Assembly (NCBI RefSeq): GCF_008919445.1
Contig: NZ_VSLG01000012.1
Location: 47,135-111,134, forward strand
Length of the DNA stretch: 64,000 nt
Origin: Serinicoccus kebangsaanensis
GTDB lineage: Bacteria; Actinomycetota; Actinomycetes; Actinomycetales; Dermatophilaceae
Direction of reading: 5' to 3'
Positions within the stretch are counted from its first letter, which is position 1; the number at the start of each line of letters is the position of its first letter. Under the pieces are notes generated by a model. That model saw only the letters and a program-made list of their open reading frames with translations, was not told the DNA's origin and searched no databases. Both the position numbers and the translations under genes were made by a program. This document shows positions 17,103 to 26,655 of the stretch, in pieces.

Positions 17103-19187
17103 CTAACTCGCGTCCGCCCCGAGCCCCAGCCGCGCGAGCAGGTGGCTCACGTCCGGGTCCGCCCCACGGAACTCCCGGTAGGTCTGGAGCGCCTCGCGGG
17201 ATCCGCCGCGGCCCAGGAGCTCGCGCCGGAAGAGATCCCCGGCGTCCCTCGTCATCCCTCCGGGGTGGTCGTCGTCCCCCTGCTCGCGGAACCACGCCAC
17301 GGTGTCGGCGTCCATGACCTCGGACCACAGGTAGGAGTAGTAGCCCGCGGAGTAGCCGCCGCCGAAGATGTGGTGGAAGTAGGCGCTGCGGTAGCGCGGC
17401 GGGACCAGCGGGAAGGCGACGCCCGCGCGCTCCAGGGCGGCCGCCTCGAAGTCCTCGACCCCGGAGCCGTCCTCCGGCAGCTGCGCCAGCGGGGTCTGGT
17501 GCCAGGCCTGGTCCAGGATCATCGCCTTGAGCAGCTCGATCGTGTGGTAGCCGGTCTCGGTGCGGCTCGCGACGAGCTGCTCGATCCACTCGCCCGGGAT
17601 CGGCTCACCGGTCTGGTGGTGCCGGGCATACCGCTCCAGCAACGCCGGCTCCCAGGCCCAGATCTCGTTGACCTGGCTGGGGAACTCGACGAAGTCGCGC
17701 GGCACCGACGTGCCCGAGCGCGAGGGGTAGCGGACGTCGGAGAGCAGCCCGTGCAGGTCGTGCCCGAACTCGTGGAAGAGCGTGATGACGTTGGTCCAGG
17801 TCATCAGGCTGGGTGAGCCGGGGGCGGGCGGCGGGACGTTGCAGGTGTTGGTCACGACCGGCAGGTCGCCGAGCAGGTGCGACTGGTCGACGATGCTCGT
17901 CATCCACGCCCCGCCCTTCTTCGTCGGACGCGTGTAGGGGTCGATGATGACCACCCCGAGCGCGGAGCCGTCCTCCTCGTGCACCTCGAACACCCGGGCG
18001 GCCTCGGTGTAGCCGACCAGGTCGGCACGCTCGTGGAAGGTGATGCCGTAGAGCGCGGTGGCGGCGGCGAAGACACCGTTGTGCAGCACCTGCTCGAACT
18101 CGAGGTAGGGCGTGAGCCGGGCGGTGTCGAAGGCGTCGCCGGAGTCCTGAGCGGCGAGGTGCTGCCAGTCCCACCCCGCCAGGGTCGCGTCCGGGTCGAG
18201 CGCGTGCAGCCGCTGCGCCAGGGCGTCGGCCTCGCGCTGCGCGAGCTTCACGACGCCAGGGGCCAGGCGGGCGAGCAGGTCGTTGACCGCCGACGTGGTG
18301 CGGGCGCACCCGACCTGGTGGACGTAGGACGCGTGGTGCTCGTAGCCGAGCAGGGTGGCGCGCTCGGCGCGGAGGCGGGCGATGCGCACGAGGATGTCGC
18401 GGGTGTCGTGCTCTTCCGCGGCGTCGCCGCTGCCGCCGAGACCGCGGTCGACGGAGGCGCGGAAGACCCGCTCGCGCAGACCACGGTGCTCGAGGGAGTC
18501 CAGGATCGGCTGGCCGGTCGTGTTGGTCAGGGTGATGAGCCACCCGTCCAGGCCCTTGGCCTGGGCGGCCTCGCGCAGCCCGGCCCGGTCGTCCTCGCCG
18601 AGCCCTGCGAGCTCGGCCTCGTCGGTGACGTGCACCGCTGCCGCAGCACGGCCGGTCACCAGCAGCCGGTCGAACTCGGTGGAGAGCGTCGCCAGCTCGG
18701 CGTTCAGCTCGCGCAGCCGAGCCTGGCCGGGAGCATCCAGGGTGATCCCGCCGCGCTCGTAGTCGCGCAGCCGCTCGTCGAGCACGAACTCGTCCTGCTC
18801 GTCGAGCTCGACCTCCCCGGCGTCGGCGCGGTCCCGCAGCTGCCGGAGCCGGGCATACAGGCTCGGGTCCAGCATGATCGTGTCGCCGTGCGCCGCCAAC
18901 CGGGGCGCGAACTCGGCCATGATCGCGTCCCGCTCGTCGTTGGTGTCCGCCGACTTGGCCACCCAGAAGGCCGACAGCGTGCGGTTCAGGGTCGCGCCGC
19001 TGGTCTCCCAGGCGTGCAGCACGTTCTCCACGGTGGCGGGCTCCGGGTCGTCGGCGAGCGCCCGCAGCGCCTCCAGCTGCTCGGTCATCCCGGCCTCGGC
19101 GGCCTCGCGCACGTGCGCGTCCGTGAGGTTCGCGTAGTCCGGGAGGGAGAAGGGCAGCGTGGACGGGGCGAGGAGCGGGTTCGTCAT
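17103..19187 (-). CDS. M3 family oligopeptidase (Dcp/OpdA-like)
   Basis: This 694-residue zinc metallopeptidase is cytoplasmic and would cut short peptides, as peptidyl-dipeptidase Dcp or oligopeptidase A do. The HEFGH zinc site is at about residue 473, with the third ligand Glu in the following SQVNEIWAWEP region and the catalytic FGGGYSAGYYSYLW segment near the end. Length is normal for the family. The ATG at 19187 is preferred; another ATG lies three codons upstream. It is divergent from the S10 peptidase gene across a 264-base gap. Confidence 0.92.
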   Translation of the reverse strand: MTNPLLAPSTLPFSLPDYANLTDAHVREAAEAGMTEQLEALRALADDPEPATVENVLHAWETSGATLNRTLSAFWVAKSADTNDERDAIMAEFAPRLAAHGDTIMLDPSLYARLRQLRDRADAGEVELDEQDEFVLDERLRDYERGGITLDAPGQARLRELNAELATLSTEFDRLLVTGRAAAAVHVTDEAELAGLGEDDRAGLREAAQAKGLDGWLITLTNTTGQPILDSLEHRGLRERVFRASVDRGLGGSGDAAEEHDTRDILVRIARLRAERATLLGYEHHASYVHQVGCARTTSAVNDLLARLAPGVVKLAQREADALAQRLHALDPDATLAGWDWQHLAAQDSGDAFDTARLTPYLEFEQVLHNGVFAAATALYGITFHERADLVGYTEAARVFEVHEEDGSALGVVIIDPYTRPTKKGGAWMTSIVDQSHLLGDLPVVTNTCNVPPPAPGSPSLMTWTNVITLFHEFGHDLHGLLSDVRYPSRSGTSVPRDFVEFPSQVNEIWAWEPALLERYARHHQTGEPIPGEWIEQLVASRTETGYHTIELLKAMILDQAWHQTPLAQLPEDGSGVEDFEAAALERAGVAFPLVPPRYRSAYFHHIFGGGYSAGYYSYLWSEVMDADTVAWFREQGDDDHPGGMTRDAGDLFRRELLGRGGSREALQTYREFRGADPDVSHLLARLGLGADAS

Positions 19188-19282
19188 GGCCCTCATCACA
19201 GCACAGCGCCGGTATGCCTCCGTGCCCGGCTCACGTCGGTGCCCGTCGCCGGCTCCTCCTGCGGTCCCCGCCGCCCGCTTCC

Positions 19283-19315
19283 CCGCAGAAGATGTACCTC
19301 TGCGGTGATGCATCA
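19283..19315. promoter_or_regulatory. Hairpin and palindrome in the M3/S10 divergent region
   Basis: CCGCAGA and TCTGCGG pair perfectly across nine bases (19283-19305), followed at once by the perfect palindrome TGATGCATCA (19306-19315). The 264-base region 19188-19451 holds no gene that I can support. These dyads may be operators for the divergent peptidases. Confidence 0.35.
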
Positions 19316-19438
19316 CGACATCGGTACCACGTCTGCGTAGGAGTCGAGTTCTCAGGCTGTCACCACTCCCGGCAGGACCGTGACCCAACGATCCGTCACA
19401 CGTGGGGGACGACCGTCCGACGGCGACGCAGGTGCCCC

Positions 19439-19451
19439 TAGGGTGGCGGGC
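19439..19451 (+). promoter_or_regulatory. Leaderless promoter of the S10 peptidase gene
   Basis: TAGGGT (19439-19444) ends seven bases before the ATG at 19452. No Shine-Dalgarno is present, which fits a leaderless mRNA. Confidence 0.6.
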
Positions 19452-20951
19452 ATGAGCGACGAGGCCACGAAGGACAGCGCAGCGACCGGCGACACGACCG
19501 AGGACGGCACGGACCGGCCGGAGCCGCGCGACCAGCTGGTGGAGAGCCGGCACACGATCAGCACGGTCGACGGCGAGCTGAGCTACACGGCTCGCACGGG
19601 GCGCATCGTCATCCGCGAGGAGGAGGTCAAGGACGACGTCTTCCAGGGGTGGACCGCACGGGGCGAGCTCGCGGTCACGGCATACACGCTGGACGACGCC
19701 GACCCGGCCGTGCGGCCCATCACCTTCGTCTTCAACGGTGGCCCGGGGTCCAGCTCGGTGTGGCTGCACCTGGGCGTCCTCGGCCCGCGGATCGCCGACG
19801 CCGGGGACCCCAACGAGCCCACGCCGCCGCCGTACGCGCTGAAGGACAACCCGGAGACGCTGCTGCGGGCCTCGGACCTGGTCTTCATCGACCCGATGTC
19901 GACCGGCTGGTCGAGGGCCGTCGAGGGCGGCAAGGCCAAGGACTACCACGGGTGGAAGAAGGACGTGGAGCAGGTCGCCGAGCTGATCCGGCTGTGGTGC
20001 ACCCGCGAGGACCGCTGGATGAGCCCGAAGTTCCTGGCGGGCGAGTCCTACGGCACCACGCGGGCGGTGTCGGTGGCCGAGCACCTGTTCACGAACTTCG
20101 GTATGCAGCTCAACGGGCTGGTGCTCATCTCCAGCGTGCTCGACTTCGGCACCCAGGACTTCCGGTACCTGCGCTTCGACGAGGCGTGCCTGTCCTACGT
20201 CCCGACCTACGCGGCGATCGCGCACTACCACGGCAAGCACGAGGGCCGTGAGCTGGCCGAGGTGCTCGGTGAGGCCGAGGAGTTCGCGGCAGGGGCATAC
20301 CGCTGGGCGCTGGCGCGGGGCAACCGGCTCACCGACGACGAGCGCGCCGACGTCGTGGAGCGGCTGGCGGGGCTCACCGGGCTGTCCGAGGACTACGTCG
20401 ACCGGTGCGACCTGCGCCCCGAGCACTGGCGCTTCTGCACCGAGCTGCTGCGCGACCGGGGCGAGACCGTGGGGCGGATCGACGGCCGGATCCGCGGGGT
20501 GCTGCACTCCGGGATCGCCGAGGGCATGGACGCCGACCCGAGCATCGACGCGATCATGGGTCCCTACGCCGCCGCGATCCACCACTACCTGCGGGCCGAG
20601 CTCAACTCCGAGCTGGACCTGCCGTATGCCGTCTTCTCGGACGCGATCGAGCACTGGTCCTACAAGGAGTTCGAGGGCAAGCCGATCAACGTGGTCGACA
20701 AGCTGGAGCGGGTGATGCGCGCCAACCCGCACCTGCGGGTCCGGTTCGAGTACGGCTACTACGACCTGGCCACCCCGTATGCCGCGGCCGAGGACACGGT
20801 GGCGCACCTGCGGCTGCCGGACGGGGCCATGGACCGGATCGAGCACGCGTGGTTCGAGACCGGGCACATGCCCTACGTCGGCGACTCCTCCCGGGTCGAG
20901 GAGGCCGAGGGCATCACCGACTTCGTGCGGCGGGCCGGCTCGGCGCCCTGA
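19452..20951 (+). CDS. S10 family serine carboxypeptidase-like protein
   Basis: This 499-residue alpha/beta hydrolase matches peptidase S10: the oxyanion region FVFNGGPGSSSVWLHLG, nucleophile elbow GESYGT (Ser at about residue 199), Asp in YYDLATPY (about 437) and His in ETGHMPYV (about 472). There is no signal peptide, so unlike eukaryotic carboxypeptidases it is probably cytoplasmic. The leaderless promoter fixes the start. The downstream membrane Nudix-like gene has its own promoter 27 bases after the stop. Confidence 0.9.
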   Translation: MSDEATKDSAATGDTTEDGTDRPEPRDQLVESRHTISTVDGELSYTARTGRIVIREEEVKDDVFQGWTARGELAVTAYTLDDADPAVRPITFVFNGGPGSSSVWLHLGVLGPRIADAGDPNEPTPPPYALKDNPETLLRASDLVFIDPMSTGWSRAVEGGKAKDYHGWKKDVEQVAELIRLWCTREDRWMSPKFLAGESYGTTRAVSVAEHLFTNFGMQLNGLVLISSVLDFGTQDFRYLRFDEACLSYVPTYAAIAHYHGKHEGRELAEVLGEAEEFAAGAYRWALARGNRLTDDERADVVERLAGLTGLSEDYVDRCDLRPEHWRFCTELLRDRGETVGRIDGRIRGVLHSGIAEGMDADPSIDAIMGPYAAAIHHYLRAELNSELDLPYAVFSDAIEHWSYKEFEGKPINVVDKLERVMRANPHLRVRFEYGYYDLATPYAAAEDTVAHLRLPDGAMDRIEHAWFETGHMPYVGDSSRVEEAEGITDFVRRAGSAP

Positions 20952-20973
20952 CCTCCAGCCGGTTCGTCGTCCC

Positions 20974-20986
20974 TACGATGACCCCC
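20974..20986 (+). promoter_or_regulatory. Leaderless promoter of the membrane Nudix-like gene
   Basis: TACGAT (20974-20979) lies seven bases before the ATG at 20987. This supports that ATG over one nine bases upstream which would sit inside the -10 box. Confidence 0.55.
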
Positions 20987-22279
20987 ATGCGCGATCCGGA
21001 CACCGACGTGAGCTCCTTCACGCACCGGCGCGGGGTACACGGCCGGATGGACTGGTGGGCGAAGCCGGTCGGCATGCTCCTCCTGGCCGGTCTGCTCCTC
21101 GTGCTGGGCTACGTCCTGTGGACCATCTCCTCCTCCGACGGCTACGCACGCGAGCTCATCTCCGCCGGGGTCGGTGCGGTGATCACCCTCATCACGGCTG
21201 CCCTGGTCGCCATGATCGCGCTCCGTGACAGGATCCGCACGCTCCTCGACAAGCAGACCCTTCGACGGTTCGCGGGAGAGACCTGGGACGAGCGCGCGAT
21301 CCACGTCGGCCAGATGCACATCCCCCAGGTCTGCATCGTGGCGTCGTGCTCGCAGGGGGAGGAGTGGACCGAGAGGACGACCGTCTCCTACGTGCAGACG
21401 GAGGCGGTCGCGCCCGACGACCTGGTCAGGGTCGCCAGGGAGGCTCGGCTGCCGGCGCTGCTAGAACAGCGCGAGACCGAGGGATTCGTGCTCACCAACG
21501 GCAGTCAGGCGGCGCTGACCCGGGCCACGCTCTCTCTGGTGGGTCAGGGGAGGAACAGGCGCCCGCACTACACCCTCGGGATCGGGACGTCCGAGTACTT
21601 CGACTTCGCGACCGTCAACGTCCAGCTGGACGAGCCCTTGCCCACGCCGGATGGCTCGAGCGAGAGCCTGCGGCGCCGATGGGGCCGCTACCCCGGCTCG
21701 GTCCTCGACGTCAACGGTCTGCCCGCCGCGGCCACGATCGGCAGCGGGACGGCCGTGGTGACCAAGGACGAGAGACTGATCCTCGGCATCCGCGCCTCGA
21801 CCTTCGTGGCGCGGAGCAGCCCTGTCGCAGGGCGACGGGGCGTGCACGTCGTCGCCGAGGGCCTGCTGCCCGACGACGTGGATGACACAGGTGCCTTCTG
21901 CCCTCGGGTGGGGGCGCTCCGGGGCGTGCGGGAGGAGCTCCACATCGGGCCGCGGGCCGACAACATCGCCGCGGTGACGCGGCTGATCGAGACGGGCTTC
22001 TGCTTCGACCAGCTGCGCTGGCAGCCGTACTTCACCTTCGTGGCACGGATCGACCGGACCTGGGACGAGATCCACACCGCCATGTCCAGCGCACGCGACG
22101 CGTGGGAGGTGGAGACGCTCATCTCGCTGCCGTTCGACATCGAGCACGCAGGTGTGCGCAGACTGCTGCGCGGCGACCATCCGGACCTGGCGCTGGTCTC
22201 CAACCACGCCGGCGCGGCTCTCTGGTTCGCGCTCCTGCACAAGCACGGGTACTCACAGATGCGTGACGAGCTGAGCTGA
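20987..22279 (+). CDS. Membrane-anchored protein with a Nudix-like C-terminal domain
   Basis: This 430-residue protein has two N-terminal membrane helices (about 26-48 and 57-79) and a large soluble part that would face the cytoplasm. Residues 255-365 resemble a Nudix fold: strand TAVVTKDERLILGIR, then HVVAEG, then ALRGVREELHI and a following beta stretch ending near DRTWDEI. The Nudix box is degenerate because the usual REUxEE becomes RGVREE, so catalysis is uncertain and it may bind a nucleotide instead. Residues 100-250 are unassigned. It ends at a strong bidirectional hairpin. Other identities are possible; the Nudix call is a motif-level reading. Confidence 0.6.
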   Translation: MRDPDTDVSSFTHRRGVHGRMDWWAKPVGMLLLAGLLLVLGYVLWTISSSDGYARELISAGVGAVITLITAALVAMIALRDRIRTLLDKQTLRRFAGETWDERAIHVGQMHIPQVCIVASCSQGEEWTERTTVSYVQTEAVAPDDLVRVAREARLPALLEQRETEGFVLTNGSQAALTRATLSLVGQGRNRRPHYTLGIGTSEYFDFATVNVQLDEPLPTPDGSSESLRRRWGRYPGSVLDVNGLPAAATIGSGTAVVTKDERLILGIRASTFVARSSPVAGRRGVHVVAEGLLPDDVDDTGAFCPRVGALRGVREELHIGPRADNIAAVTRLIETGFCFDQLRWQPYFTFVARIDRTWDEIHTAMSSARDAWEVETLISLPFDIEHAGVRRLLRGDHPDLALVSNHAGAALWFALLHKHGYSQMRDELS

Positions 22280-22291
22280 GGCCGGGACGTC

Positions 22292-22331
22292 GTCCCGTGG
22301 GAGTCGGGACCGTGCCCGAGTCCCACGGGAC
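22292..22331. terminator. Bidirectional terminator hairpin
   Basis: Two 17-base arms (22292-22308 and 22315-22331) pair with one mismatch around a six-base loop, between the convergent Nudix-like and EamA genes. No T-run follows on either strand. Confidence 0.65.
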
Positions 22332-22335
22332 CGTG

Positions 22336-23361
22336 TCAGGTGGTGGGGCGGGGGTCGGGGAGCGGCTCGACCTCGTAGGAGGCCTCCGGCAGCTCATCGT
22401 CACGCTCGTCCGCCTTGACGGCGGCGACCCCGGCGACGATGAGGGCGCCTCCGAGCAGCTGCACCGGGGCAGGCATCTCACCGAGCAGCAGCCAGGCGAA
22501 GAGCACGGCGAACATGACCTCGGCCAGCCCCACGAAGGACGCGACCTTGGCACCCAGCATGCGGGCCGCCATGATCCCGGTGAGGTATGCCCCGGCCGCC
22601 GCGATCAGGCCGAGCCAGAGCACCGGCACCCACCACGGCGCGTCGGTGCCGGCGAGCACGACGTCGTCGGTGCTCACCCGCATCGGGAGCAGGCCGACGA
22701 CCCCGGCGAGCGCCAGGATCCCGGCGCCGAACGCCATACCGATCGAGGCGAAGGCGGTGGGAGGCAGGCCGCTGGAGTCGTTCGAGCCCAGGATGAAGAA
22801 GCCGGCGAGGCCTACCGCCGCGACCAGGCCCCAGACGACACCCAACGGGCTCAGCTGCACGTCCCCGAGGACGTCGAGCACGAGCAGCAGGCCGACCAGG
22901 GCGAGCGCCACGCCGCCGACCGTGAGGGCGCGAGGGCGCTGGCCGTGACGGGCCCAGAGCCAGCCGACGACCAGGATGGGGCCGAGGTACTCCAGCATGA
23001 GCGCGACACCGACCGACAGCCGCTCCACCGCCAGGAAGTAGAAGAGCTGCGCCGTGGCGACCGCCAGCACGCCGAACAGCCCGGTGTGGATCCAGGTCAC
23101 GGGTCGGCGCAGCAGGTGCCACCGGCCGCGCATCGCGACCGCGGCCGGCCCGGCGAGGATGAGGGCGCCCAGCCCGACGCGGACGGCGACCGCCGCGCCC
23201 GAGGACCAGCCGGTCAGCAGCAGGCTCTTGCCGACCGTGCCGGAGGTGCCGAACATCGCTGCCGAGACCATCGCGACGGCCAGCCCGAGCAGCAGGGTGC
23301 GCACCCTCGCCGACGGGCGTCGCGTCGGTCGCGGGTCGAGGGTCGTGTGGGTGGTGGTCAT
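22336..23361 (-). CDS. EamA/DMT family exporter
   Basis: This 341-residue protein has ten hydrophobic helices in two EamA repeats (e.g. SAAMFGTSGTVGKSLL, then ALVGLLLVLDVLG). Such exporters remove amino acids or other metabolites. The ATG at 23361, after a GAGAGGGGG stretch, is preferred over two ATGs further upstream. A CGNR-type regulator is encoded divergently 85 bases away, a pairing common in actinobacteria, and probably controls it. The C-terminal tail is acidic. Confidence 0.85.
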   Translation of the reverse strand: MTTTHTTLDPRPTRRPSARVRTLLLGLAVAMVSAAMFGTSGTVGKSLLLTGWSSGAAVAVRVGLGALILAGPAAVAMRGRWHLLRRPVTWIHTGLFGVLAVATAQLFYFLAVERLSVGVALMLEYLGPILVVGWLWARHGQRPRALTVGGVALALVGLLLVLDVLGDVQLSPLGVVWGLVAAVGLAGFFILGSNDSSGLPPTAFASIGMAFGAGILALAGVVGLLPMRVSTDDVVLAGTDAPWWVPVLWLGLIAAAGAYLTGIMAARMLGAKVASFVGLAEVMFAVLFAWLLLGEMPAPVQLLGGALIVAGVAAVKADERDDELPEASYEVEPLPDPRPTT

Positions 23362-23393
23362 GGGCTGGCCCCCTCTCTCGGTTGGCGTCATGG

Positions 23394-23419
23394 GTGTCAT
23401 TCGTCGACACTGATGACGA
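23394..23419. promoter_or_regulatory. Candidate operator between the EamA exporter and CGNR regulator
   Basis: Overlapping dyads GTGTC-N7-GACAC (23394-23410) and TCGTC-N9-GACGA (23401-23419) lie in the 85-base divergent promoter. They are candidate sites for the CGNR zinc-finger protein. Confidence 0.4.
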
Positions 23420-23446
23420 TAGGTCCGTCAGCAATCAGGAGTCAAG

Positions 23447-24049
23447 TTGCTTTTCACTCATGACACCGAGGTGGCGCTGCAGAGTGCGGCCGGACTGGTC
23501 AACACCCGCACCGGCGCAGGCAGCGGCAGCGACCACCTGTCGTCCGACCGGGCCGCCCGCGCCCGTGCCGGGGGGGTCGACACGCTGGCCGCCGCAGGTG
23601 ACCTGGCGGACTTCGCCGCCACCTGGGGCTGGTCCGGCCGGACGCCCCGGGACCGCGCTGCGGTCGAGGCGGTGCGCCAGCTCCGGCCCCGGCTGGCCCA
23701 GCTCTGGGACCTCGACGAGGCGGGTGTGGTCACCCTGGTCAACACCATGCTGGCGGAGGAGCGGGCCACGCCGCAGCTGGTGGACCACGACGACTGGGGG
23801 TGGCACCTGCACGCGGTGCCGGACGACGCGCCCTACGCCACGCGGATGGCTGTCGAGGCGGCGATGGCCATGGTCGACGTCGTCCGCGCCGACGAGCTGC
23901 GCCGGCTCCGACGCTGCGGTGCCGGAGACTGCGACGGCGTCTTCGTCGACCTCTCGCGCAACCGGTCCAAGCGCTTCTGCAGCACGACCTGCGGCAACCG
24001 GGTCGCCGCAGCCGCCTATCGTGGACGCCAGACCGGCGGCGACGACTGA
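23447..24049 (+). CDS. CGNR zinc-finger DNA-binding regulator
   Basis: This 200-residue protein belongs to the CGNR family. The N-terminal domain (FTHDTEVALQSAAGLVNT) is the ABATE-type stress-sensing region. The C-terminal zinc finger has CGAGDC, then RFCSTTCGNRVAAAAYR with the eponymous Cys-Gly-Asn-Arg. The start is TTG at 23447, supported by AGGAG five bases upstream and by the MLFTHDTE-type N-terminus known in the family. It probably regulates the divergent EamA exporter. Confidence 0.87.
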   Translation: MLFTHDTEVALQSAAGLVNTRTGAGSGSDHLSSDRAARARAGGVDTLAAAGDLADFAATWGWSGRTPRDRAAVEAVRQLRPRLAQLWDLDEAGVVTLVNTMLAEERATPQLVDHDDWGWHLHAVPDDAPYATRMAVEAAMAMVDVVRADELRRLRRCGAGDCDGVFVDLSRNRSKRFCSTTCGNRVAAAAYRGRQTGGDD

Positions 24050-24080
24050 AGCCGGGGCCACGGCATACCGGAGGACGACC

Positions 24081-25171
<1,091 letters not shown>

Positions 25172-25172
<1 letters not shown>

Positions 25173-25303
25173 CCGCGCGCCCTCAACCCACCGCGCGCCC
25201 TCAACCCACCGAGCGTCGCGTGTGGTTGCCCTCAGCCCCACCGAGCGTCGCGTGTGGTTGCCCTCGGTGCCACCGGGCGTCGCGTGTGGTTGCCCTCAGG
25301 CGC
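25172..25303 (+). repeat. Forward array of 32-bp repeats (family A)
   Basis: Three 32-bp units start at 25208, 25240 and 25272, with the core GGGCGTCGCGTGTGGTTGCC (or AGCG for GGCG). Two 18-bp units at 25172 and 25190 are the same sequence lacking 14 internal bases. The array starts on the stop codon of the PLP enzyme and its last unit supplies the TGA stop of the convergent VOC gene. Confidence 0.9.
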
Positions 25304-26021
25304 GGGTGTAGCCGTAGAGGTCGGTCTGCCGCTCGTTGATCCAGATCTCCTTGCCGCCGTCCGGGTCGGCGACCTGGACGGTGCGGCTGTAGGTCTCGTC
25401 GATGAGCACGGCCTGGACGCCTGCGTCGGTGAGCAGGTCCAGTGCCTCCTCGACGTCGCCGTCCCACTCGAAGGCGAGCTCCACCCCGGGATCCTCGGCG
25501 CGGTGCACGGCCGCCAGGCCGCCACCGTCGCAGCGCAGGTCGGTCCACATGCCGTCGTCCGCCACCATCCGCGGGCGAGCGCCGAGCCCTTCGAGCACTG
25601 CGCGGATCATCGACGTGTCCGGGCCGTACCAGATCGGGAGGGTCACCAGTCTGCGATCTGCGACCCCACCCTCGCGCTCCACCGCAGTGGGTGAGTCGAG
25701 GGTGAAGATCGTCCCGTCGGGGGCCTCGACCACCCCCGCCTCGCCGTGGTCCGGACGGCCGAGCGTGATGGGCACGCCCGCGGACGACGCGGCGGTCACC
25801 GCCTCCGGGATCGGTGTGGTCGTCGAGAAGGCCAGGGTGCTCACCCCGGCGGGCTGGTGCTCGCTCGCGGCGTGGAGCGCGACGCGGCCCGAGCCGAGGG
25901 CATACACCAGCCAGCCCGGTCGCTCGTAGATCAGGTGCGCCCCCAGGGTCTGCAGCAGGTGCTGCCAGGCCGGGATGTCGGCGGTGAACCGGATGGGCTG
26001 GGTGGTGAGGTCGGTGATCAC
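25296..26021 (-). CDS. VOC (glyoxalase/bleomycin-resistance fold) protein
   Basis: This 241-residue protein holds two VOC half-modules, the first at about residues 5-110 ([22 protein letters not shown]), the second at 130-240 ([23 protein letters not shown]). Metal ligands are not obvious. The start is a GTG that overlaps the stop of the ribbon-helix-helix gene as GTGA, so it is coupled to a small DNA-binding protein. Its stop codon lies inside repeat array A. Function is unknown; enzymatic or binding roles are both possible. Confidence 0.75.
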   Translation of the reverse strand: MITDLTTQPIRFTADIPAWQHLLQTLGAHLIYERPGWLVYALGSGRVALHAASEHQPAGVSTLAFSTTTPIPEAVTAASSAGVPITLGRPDHGEAGVVEAPDGTIFTLDSPTAVEREGGVADRRLVTLPIWYGPDTSMIRAVLEGLGARPRMVADDGMWTDLRCDGGGLAAVHRAEDPGVELAFEWDGDVEEALDLLTDAGVQAVLIDETYSRTVQVADPDGGKEIWINERQTDLYGYTRA

Positions 26022-26170
26022 TTCTGCTCTCCTTCGCTCGAGGTGAGGTATGCCCGCAGCGCCTTCTCCACGAGCGCGGACAGGCTGATCGCCTCGTCGA
26101 TGCCGCGATGCTTGATCTCGGTGATGAGGTCCTTGGGGAGGTACACGTTGAACTGCGCCTTCTCGGTCAT
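26018..26170 (-). CDS. Ribbon-helix-helix DNA-binding protein
   Basis: This 50-residue protein ([20 protein letters not shown] at the start) is a MetJ/Arc-type ribbon-helix-helix: the beta strand AQFNVYLP contacts DNA, followed by helix A and helix B ([14 protein letters not shown]). It is typical of antitoxins or small autorepressors. It precedes and overlaps the VOC gene. Immediately before its ATG lies ATCCTAGGAT and a related half site, the likely operator. Pairing with a VOC protein rather than a toxin is unusual. Confidence 0.8.
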   Translation of the reverse strand: MTEKAQFNVYLPKDLITEIKHRGIDEAISLSALVEKALRAYLTSSEGEQK

Positions 26171-26193
26171 CCTAGGATGCTAGCAATCTAGGA
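26169..26193. promoter_or_regulatory. Operator of the ribbon-helix-helix gene
   Basis: A perfect palindrome ATCCTAGGAT (26169-26178), then GCTAGC (26179-26184) and a third half site ATCTAGGA lie at the start codon of the RHH gene. Such spaced CTAG-centred sites suit an autorepressing RHH dimer-of-dimers. Confidence 0.5.
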
Positions 26194-26201
26194 CGCAGGG
26201 C

Positions 26202-26297
26202 GCAACCACAGGCGACGCCCGGTGCGGCTGAGGGCAACCACAGGAGACGCCCGGTGGGGCTGAGGGCAACCACAGGCGACGCCCGGTGGGGTGGGGG
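26202..26297 (-). repeat. Reverse array of 32-bp repeats (family A)
   Basis: Three units begin at 26202, 26234 and 26266 with exact 32-base spacing and are the reverse complement of the family A array at 25172-25303 (unit core GGGCGTCGCCTGTGGTTGCC). Together the two arrays bracket the RHH/VOC pair as an inverted repeat about 1.1 kb apart. Confidence 0.9.
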
Positions 26298-26301
26298 TCC
26301 C

Positions 26302-26314
26302 TAGGATGAGCGGC
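26302..26314 (+). promoter_or_regulatory. Leaderless promoter of the YciI-like gene
   Basis: TAGGAT (26302-26307) ends seven bases before the ATG at 26315. The box follows repeat array B directly. Confidence 0.55.
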
Positions 26315-26629
26315 ATGACCGTCTTCGTCGTGCACTACACCTACTCCGACGACACGGCGGCGCGGGACGAGCACCGTCCGGCGCACCGTGACTTCCTCGG
26401 CGGGCTGGCGGCGGAGGGCACCGCCCTGCTCACCGGTCCCTACGCCACCATCGAGGAGGCTCCGGACGCGGCCCTGCTCATCATGCGCGGCACGAGTGCG
26501 GCGGACCTCGCCGAGCTGCTGCGCGAGGACCCCTTCCAGCAGCAGGGCCTGGTCGAGCAGGTCGCGATCCGGGAGTGGACCCCGGTCCTCGGCTCCTGGT
26601 TCGAAGGCGCGCTCGCGGGCGAGCTCTGA
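26315..26629 (+). CDS. YciI-like protein
   Basis: This 104-residue protein has the YciI fold: TVFVVHYTYSDD, then DEHRPAHRDFLGGL with the conserved His, and VAIREWTPVLGSWF at the end. Family members are small cytoplasmic ferredoxin-like proteins of uncertain function, sometimes enzymatic. The leaderless promoter makes the ATG at 26315 better than one three codons upstream. It converges with the response regulator gene. Confidence 0.8.
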   Translation: MTVFVVHYTYSDDTAARDEHRPAHRDFLGGLAAEGTALLTGPYATIEEAPDAALLIMRGTSAADLAELLREDPFQQQGLVEQVAIREWTPVLGSWFEGALAGEL

Positions 26630-26655
26630 GCGGAGCCGTCCCGCCGACGCGCCCG

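Noticed and set aside
23362..23446. A short coding frame in the EamA/CGNR divergent region
   Set aside because: Only short frames without ribosome sites or family motifs; the region is better read as promoters and operators.
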